Positions 44,069-49,522 of a stretch of 49,522 bases of DNA are shown here, piece after piece. A model generated the notes under the pieces. The model searched no databases. It saw nothing but the letters and a program-made list of their open reading frames with translations, and was not told the DNA's origin. The number at the start of each line of letters is the position of its first letter. Position 1 is the first letter of the stretch. Source of the DNA: Amanita rubescens (lineage: Eukaryota > Basidiomycota > Agaricomycetes > Agaricales > Amanitaceae); NCBI GenBank assembly GCA_015039365.1, contig WION01000387.1, positions 1 to 49,522 of the forward strand, read 5' to 3'. Made by a program: the position numbers and the translations under genes.

Positions 44069-45912
44069 GAGAAGATGAGGGTGGGAGCAAAGGTATGGCA
44101 CAGTTTTTTTTTTTCGCTGAAGCATCGGATCACTTGTTTGGATAGGATGTCAGCGATTTTTACGATAGGGAAGGTCGGCCGCCGACGGATGCACGTTTAA
44201 GCTCGGCTTACACGGGAATAGGGATATTCTTTTGCCAAATTTGAAATATAAATCATTGAGCAGGACGTATCATGGCGATAGAACACTACTATCTGCATCA
44301 TGGCTCGGCTTTCCCGGGTACGTGGGTATGTTGTTTTCAAATATACCTTGTTCAAGCAGAAGCGGTAGGGGCGGTGACGGCCGTATGTGGAACACTTGTG
44401 TCATAATCTAAAAATAGGACGACATGCAGCTGAGCTGTTCTGGGATATACGCGAGGAGGTGAAACAGGGGAGGGGAACGGAGGATAAGGTCCAATGAGGA
44501 ACTTGACGAACATTGAAGAATTTAGGCGCGGGAAATTGATGCGCCGTCGAGGAGTCGTGACCTATTTTAACGTTACCCCATATGTCAGTCGGAGCGCGTG
44601 ACATCAGGCCTTCCTCCGTTACCAAAGCAACCTTCGCCAGAATGGTGGATTGTTAACTGTGGATATCCGTTGGTATTGAAGGTGCCGTCACGTACCGTGT
44701 GTCGTGAATGGAGTCCGGACATTATTGCATTCGTGGTCCCGTCCCGTTCCCGAGCCGACGATCATGCCTCTATCACTGATGCATCAAGGCCGTATTTGAT
44801 CCGTTTGATTGTGGCGATGACGAGTGGCGTACAACTGTTAAGAAGTTATCGTTTTTGCGCGTGAACGCTAACTCATATTATATAGAGAATAGATTGGGAT
44901 GTTGGACGCAGTATTGTGTTCATACGGGACTACAAGATGAAGTACGGAGAAGTGAAGATATGATATATGGAATGCATTCTAAAAACAGGGCGTACTGCCG
45001 GGATATGATATGATAGTGAATCGTGTTGTTGGCATCAGGCGAAGGGGCACGCGTTGTCCATCACTTCAGAACATCGCGAAGGATATAAAATATCAAGAAA
45101 TATGTTTTCGAGAGCGAAGAAATGACTATCACACGTCCTCCGCGCCCCTACCGCTCTGGACTCTCCTGTATTGTTCCAAGGGATCCTTCTTCCACCTACG
45201 AATGACCGAATGCAATACTTTGCTTTTCGTGAATAATGGGTTAATTGGCCGTCGGTGAACGCACCTGCAGAACAATACCCGGCAAGGCCGCTTGCCAATG
45301 TCTCAAACACTCTAAACAAAACATTCGTCGCTTTACGTCGTCAAAATTTGATTGCGACGCTGTAGTGCCTCGCGGACGAACCATCGAACAAAACCGACCC
45401 CAACGCATTCCCCATACGTTTCATACTATCTCGAATGAAGACCGCTATCGACGGTGAAAGAGTATTTGGGATTAATAGGTCAAGGACGCACCAGGCATGG
45501 CTTGATTTGGTATGAACGCGGTAACAGGAGGTCAAACGAATGGTACGGGCAGGAGAAGAAGCTCAAAATGGTAAAAGGTCCGGGTGGGTATGCTTGGCGT
45601 TGCGAGTGCTTCACGGCGATGAGTCGTGACAAGAACGCAGCGCACCACTCGACGTGTGGGCTCGGGGTTCAGCATCTTTCTCCAGCTCTGCGCAGACAGC
45701 TTTTCCACCCTCAAGCCTTTGTCGAAATGTCACGCAACCAGTAATCCCTCGACGCACCCAGCAGCAGCAACCTGAATACCATCACTCTAGCTTCGGCCAG
45801 ACCAGGTGCGACTCTCGCTACCTCACTCGCTCTTCTCTTTGCTCATTCACCTCTAGTTTTCCTCGGTACCCAAATAGAGTTTGCCCGTACCCTCGCCGTC
45901 CAGTCATACTCG
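44069..45912. other. Interior spacer right of the HECT-like gene
   Basis: Over 1.8 kb without a supported gene. Forward frames at 44,598-44,864 and 45,454-45,744 and reverse frames at 44,401-44,625 lack recognisable motifs and splice partners. The 5' part of the NACHT-type relic may extend leftward into this stretch, but no Walker A loop was found. Confidence 0.35.
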
Positions 45913-47640
45913 TAATCGACCGTCGTAGCCGCGACACTTACGCAACAGGTTTGCTTGCTCAACTTTTACGCAAAGTCTCTCCAGGGTTGAAGCCAGCCGT
46001 CATCAATTTACTCAAACAATGTCCAAATCCTCGATCCGTTCACGACTTCGACCTGACAGAGCTCATCTTGGAATTCGCGCGAGAGTTTGATAAGACTTCG
46101 TCGTGATTGATGCCGTAGACGAATGTGACAATCTTTCCGAGTTGCTACCAGCTCTGACAGTTCTAGCTGTGGAAATCAACGTGCTCGCTACTGGTCGCGT
46201 CAATTCTCAAATTCGCAACGAGTTTCAGGGGCACGGAAAGGTGATAATTGGACGAGACGATATCAACCATGACGCGCGGAGGTTCGTCGAAACGGATGTG
46301 AGGCACGTCAAAACTCGGGATCCCCAGCTAGTTCGGGACATTATTGATAGGTTGATCTCCGGTGCACAAGGAACGTAAGCACGTAAGCATTATCTATCCG
46401 ATTTACATCTTTTGATGGAGATCCTGACGTTTCTCTTCAGCTTTCTATGGCCGTCGTATCACATGCGGCGATTGAGAAAGTTGCGGACAGATTACGATAT
46501 ACGAGAAGCTTTGGACGACTTACCCCACGGAATGGAGGACACGTTATCTAGGGCTCTCGAAACCATTGATGCGCATCCTAATTCGGACCGCATTCGTCGA
46601 GTGCTGCGACTGGCTATATACGCAGTACAACCTCTCACGCTGTACGAATTGGCGGAAGGCATCGCGACAGGTGAAATGATCGACGTATGGGACCCAGCAC
46701 GCGTCGTGACGGATCCAATATCCCTCATCGACGATTGCGCAAACCTCCTCGTCTGTGCTCCCAGCAGTACTTTTCCATATCTCCCTGACGTGGTTATTCC
46801 TTTTCACGCGTCTGTCAAAGAATTCCTCGCGAACCCTGCCAGGATAACCCAGCCGTTCCTCAGATATGCCCTGTACCCGCAGAGTGTTGTACATTGCGAT
46901 TTGGCATACGAGGAACTAGGAGCGCTGCAGCTTTACGACAAGAATGGCGTCAAGGTGAGCTTCATCTCCTCACTCCCGGCCAACTCGCCGTCAGACTCGA
47001 TCTTGCGATGTTGATCCCACATTTTTGTACTGAAGAACTCATGGCTGAAGATAACAGAGGTTTCAACACCGCTATGCGTCGCCGTGGAAAGATCTGCCTC
47101 CCTATGCTTGTCGGACAACCTTTTAAGGGAGGGTGGACGTTAATCAAAATCACATGCAACAGTTGAAACGGCCCCTTCATATCGCTGAGTACCAGCCGAA
47201 GGACGGTTCGGAATTGGGAAGCTATCATTCACCGGTTTTGGTGGCTGGTGCAAATCCACACTTTCAGAACGACGAGGGACAGAGTGCACTGCACCTTCTG
47301 ATGAACAATCCTATGCCGAGCATTGTCATGCTGTATCCCTCCTGCTACGGTGCGCGGGATGCTGATATCCATGCCCGCGATGCGTATTCTCGCACATCAC
47401 TTCCGGTTCATCGACGTCCTTCAGCTGATTTAGGACGTGGAACTGAATCTGGACTCGCGCCGCTACGAGCGGCTCCTTCATTATCGGTTTACTCTGAAGG
47501 ATTCGAACCATCGCTATCAACACCTTTCCATTTTTCAAGCCTTTTAAACACATATCTACAAGCAGGTCCTTCAGTTACTTTCAAGGATTCGAACCATCGC
47601 TATCAACATTCCATTTTTTCAAGCTCGTAAACACATATGT
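45913..47640 (+). pseudogene. Decayed NACHT-ankyrin (NLR-like) gene
   Basis: Pieces of a fungal STAND protein are in order: DTYATGLLAQLLRKVSP and AREFDKTS; then Walker B as VIDAVDECDNLSELLPAL; then VLATGRVNSQIRNEF. A GT-AG intron leads to LRKLRTDYDIREALDDLPHG, RVLRLAIYAVQPLTLYELAE, LIDDCANLLVC and IPFHASVKEFL; then ankyrin-like AGANPHFQNDEGQSALHLL and DIHARDAYSRTSLPV. A 1-nt deletion at about 46,099 (AAGACTTCGTCG, where AAGACTTTCGTCG is expected) breaks the frame before the Walker B motif. The Walker A loop and N-terminal effector domain are missing, and the ankyrin part is scrambled. Intact members act in fungal self/non-self recognition; this copy cannot. Confidence 0.65.
47471..47636. repeat. 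Tandem repeat of about 86-94 bp in the 3' part of the NACHT relic
   Basis: Two units share CCTTCA, AAGGATTCGAACCATCGC followed by TATCAACA, CCATTTTTCAAGC and TAAACACATAT, offset by 86 bp. They may derive from duplicated ankyrin-coding sequence. The TTCGAACC block mimics a tRNA B box but there is no tRNA here. Confidence 0.6.
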
Positions 47641-47809
47641 TATCGCTATCAGTCACTCTCGAAACTTCTGTGGTCTCAATTCATACTCCTTGCTCTCGTT
47701 CAATTCTGCTAGCCACCGGTCTCGCTAGAAGTAGAAATATAGTAGAATTTTCGTTCCAATGTTTAGCTTGAGAAATACAACGAGTCGTTTGTCTCAATAC
47801 TTCATGCTC

Positions 47810-48101
47810 GTGCACGAACAATGCATGGACCACGCATTGGGGATGAATGGGTCACGCGTTGGTCATGAGTGTTCGACGCGTTGTTGTAAATTCACTTTTT
47901 CAAGTTGGAGGTGTGGACGACGAGTGATCACGCAAGGATGATTTTTGCTTCGAAAAGTCAATCATGCGTGGCCCACGTACGATCATGCGTGATCATGTAT
48001 TGGCCATGGGTGATCATGTGTGGCCATACGTCGTCCACTCGTGATCATGCGTGATCACGCAGATCTTGCATGGATAATGCATGATCATGTATGATCATTC
48101 G
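47810..48101. repeat. Right subterminal array of TGATCATGCG-type repeats
   Basis: Counterpart of 30,421-30,730. Diverged units such as CGATCATGCG, TGATCATGTG, TGATCACGC, CGTCGTCCAC and CATGCATGGACC occur over about 290 bp, densest at the right edge, which ends ATGATCATTCG. The inner parts also correspond in inverted orientation: reading inward, a TGATCACCC-containing block lies 60 bp from the left end and 81 bp from the right end. Confidence 0.7.
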
Positions 48102-49446
48102 ATTTAGTCCAATTTGGCGGAGCAAAGAAGACATCAACGAGGCATCCGGCTATTCCCAATCACGCTATTCATAACGGGTACTCTCCGCCTCCTCGTCCTA
48201 CACCTTCTTCCTCCTCAACCCCAATTCAAGACGGATCAGCTGATCTCAAGGCCGGCGAATCTAAATTGGCAGAGGAAGGTAACAGAATGCAGCCACCGAT
48301 TGGGAAGTTGAAGGGGACAGTCAAGATGATCGGTGGTAGGGCCATTTTATGGACCATGGCGAGCGTTCCACGTTTCCTCTTACTCGTTTATTAATATGAA
48401 AGTAGACGTTGAGCTATGTTGAACAAGATGATCCAGAATGGGTCGTGAATGGTGTTCAGATTGGATGTATTGGTTCAGCGGCTGGGTTCGTGGTGCAGAG
48501 CAGTGTCTCTTTTGTTCATTAATGCTATTACGGTTGTCGTTTGGGGCTTGTAGCACTCGGGGAGATCCAGTTGGGCCGAGTTGGCAATGGAATGTATAGT
48601 TACGCAGTATCTGTGTAAACGCGACAGCATTTTCCTTATTGATTAGATAAAGCCTTCCCGAGAGATACAAAGCGTCTATAGCACAATATTGAATACAGGA
48701 CTGGATGCTAACTCCACCAAACAAATCACTTCGGAAAGCTACTAACCGCAGAGAGAAAATGGCTGGATGGATGGAGGGATACGGATACTGAGAATCTGAA
48801 TCGTGATCAGGGCGGCCGAGAGTAGGTGCGCATTGTGCAGTAAGACTCCTGTTGCGATCCGTTACTATCGATATCGATATTCCAAACAATGGGAAATACT
48901 ACCGTCACGGTCCTTCCTCGTCAACACATTCACCAGGCATTCCGAGCGAAATAACATTTGCATCGCGCTATAAGCATTACGAACTGTCGGATATATTAGG
49001 TTGAGCGAGAACGTGTAGTCAGATAAGGGCGAGGAGGATATAACCGTCGAGATTTGCGCTCGGAAGTGCTGGCTGTATGACGAGAATCTGTGGAAGGGCG
49101 AGGTCGGTGGCAAAGGAGACACCGTCGTTCGACCATGTCCCAGATCATGATGGCGCCGATGACGACGAGAGGAAGAAGGATGACAGCGGCGGTTTTCCCG
49201 TGGGAAGAACAAGATTGGGAACTGAGGAAGATGAGGTCGTGTTGGACATGAGCGAGGGAGTTCCAGGTTGAGTGCTGGGTTGCTGAGTTCTCGCGCGAGA
49301 ACAGTGTAGAAGGAAGGGAATAAGGTCTACGAGACCTCCTCTCGGCGGTGAGAAAGATCGGTGCCGCGTTAGCCTATTCTTTGACGGACGACGTGGGAGA
49401 ACTGAAGTGACGGACCCTAAAGCTCTTATCTCCTCCCCTCATCGAT
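48102..49446. other. Host flank right of the candidate element
   Basis: A plus-strand frame from the array edge to 48,396 is Pro/Ser-rich and then reads GKLKGTVKMIGG, without a known domain. Minus-strand frames at 48,380-48,889 and 48,865-49,212 overlap, and a hydrophobic run (VILLPLVVIGAIMIW) is readable on the minus strand around 49,130-49,190, so an unrecognised small membrane protein is possible there. No exon structure could be supported. Confidence 0.3.
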
Positions 49447-49522
49447 ATGACTGACCAACGGTCGCAGACTGCCAAAGAGTCCAAGGGATTTCGCAATCGC
49501 TTGAAGAAGATGTTCGGACGGG
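49447..49522 (+). CDS. Start of a gene running off the window
   Basis: ATG at 49,447 opens a frame to the window end reading MTDQRSQTAKESKGFRNRLK and then KMFGR. It is polar, basic and begins after a CT-rich stretch typical of fungal promoters. Only 25 codons are visible, so no function can be proposed. Confidence 0.4.
   Translation, partial: MTDQRSQTAKESKGFRNRLKKMFGR

Larger units (their letters stand above)
30421..48101. mobile_element. Candidate large integrase-type DNA element, 17.7 kb
   Basis: The interval is bracketed by the only two TGATCATGCG-type arrays in the window. Read inward, the left end is CGAGTGATCATGCGTGATC and the right end is CGAATGATCATACATGATC: an imperfect inverted repeat differing mainly by transitions. 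Inside are an apparently intact DDE integrase (38,724), a divergent unknown partner (38,619), an SPT5-like gene (34,952), a possible HECT-like gene (44,068), a second integrase N-terminal relic (36,185) and a NACHT-ankyrin relic. No target duplication was recognised at these ends, so the borders may be off by some bases, or the arrays may mark two nested elements. The call is inference from structure and content. Confidence 0.45.

Noticed and set aside
47497..47600. Two GGATTCGAACC blocks resembling the B box of a minus-strand tRNA
   Set aside because: No matching A box, cloverleaf or acceptor stem could be formed. The blocks are part of a tandem repeat in the NACHT-ankyrin relic.
48865..49212. 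115-codon minus-strand frame rich in Arg/His/Ser
   Set aside because: A different frame of the same DNA encodes a better hydrophobic segment, and neither can be linked to exons with confidence.

Overview
The window is nuclear DNA of a filamentous fungus, most likely a mushroom-forming basidiomycete (Agaricomycetes). Genes are cut by many 45-75 nt GT-AG introns. The recognisable proteins include ATG13, an F-box-like protein, an aldo-keto reductase, small secreted Cys-rich proteins, a NACHT-ankyrin fragment and several families that I recall only from mushroom genomes. There is no rRNA, convincing tRNA or CRISPR array. All functional calls come from reading conceptual translations by eye; no searches were run.

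Layout: 0.2-0.65 kb, a secreted Cys-rich protein; 0.9-1.4 kb, a degenerate minisatellite; 2.4-7.7 kb, two tandem copies of an aldo-keto reductase locus, the left one frameshifted and the right one apparently intact; 8.3-8.8 kb, a hypothetical gene; 9.7-11.1 kb, an HNH-like protein; 11.4-12.5 kb, a short-chain dehydrogenase with an in-frame stop; 12.8-17.4 kb, two tandem membrane-protein paralogues, a chimeric pseudo-copy, and a divergent pair that includes a nucleotidyltransferase-fold gene whose frame needs an AT-AC intron; 19.3-19.8 kb, a second secreted protein; 21.8-28.0 kb, a conserved core block with ATG13 and an F-box/LRR-like gene.

The right half is mobile DNA. A 1,625-bp non-autonomous hAT element (28,107-29,731) has near-perfect terminal inverted repeats, an exact 8-bp target duplication and an internal protein-kinase exon. 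To its right, 30.42-48.10 kb is bracketed by two arrays of diverged TGATCAYGCG-type repeats whose outer ends form an imperfect inverted repeat. Between them lie an apparently intact DDE integrase with its own helix-turn-helix, a divergent unknown partner gene, an SPT5-like NGN/KOW protein, a large protein with a possible HECT-like C-terminus, the N-terminal remnant of a second integrase and a decayed NACHT-ankyrin gene.

My main proposal is that this 17.7-kb interval is one large integrase-type DNA element carrying accessory genes that could act on host transcription and protein turnover. The proposal rests on gene content and end structure. No target-site duplication was found, so the boundaries are provisional.
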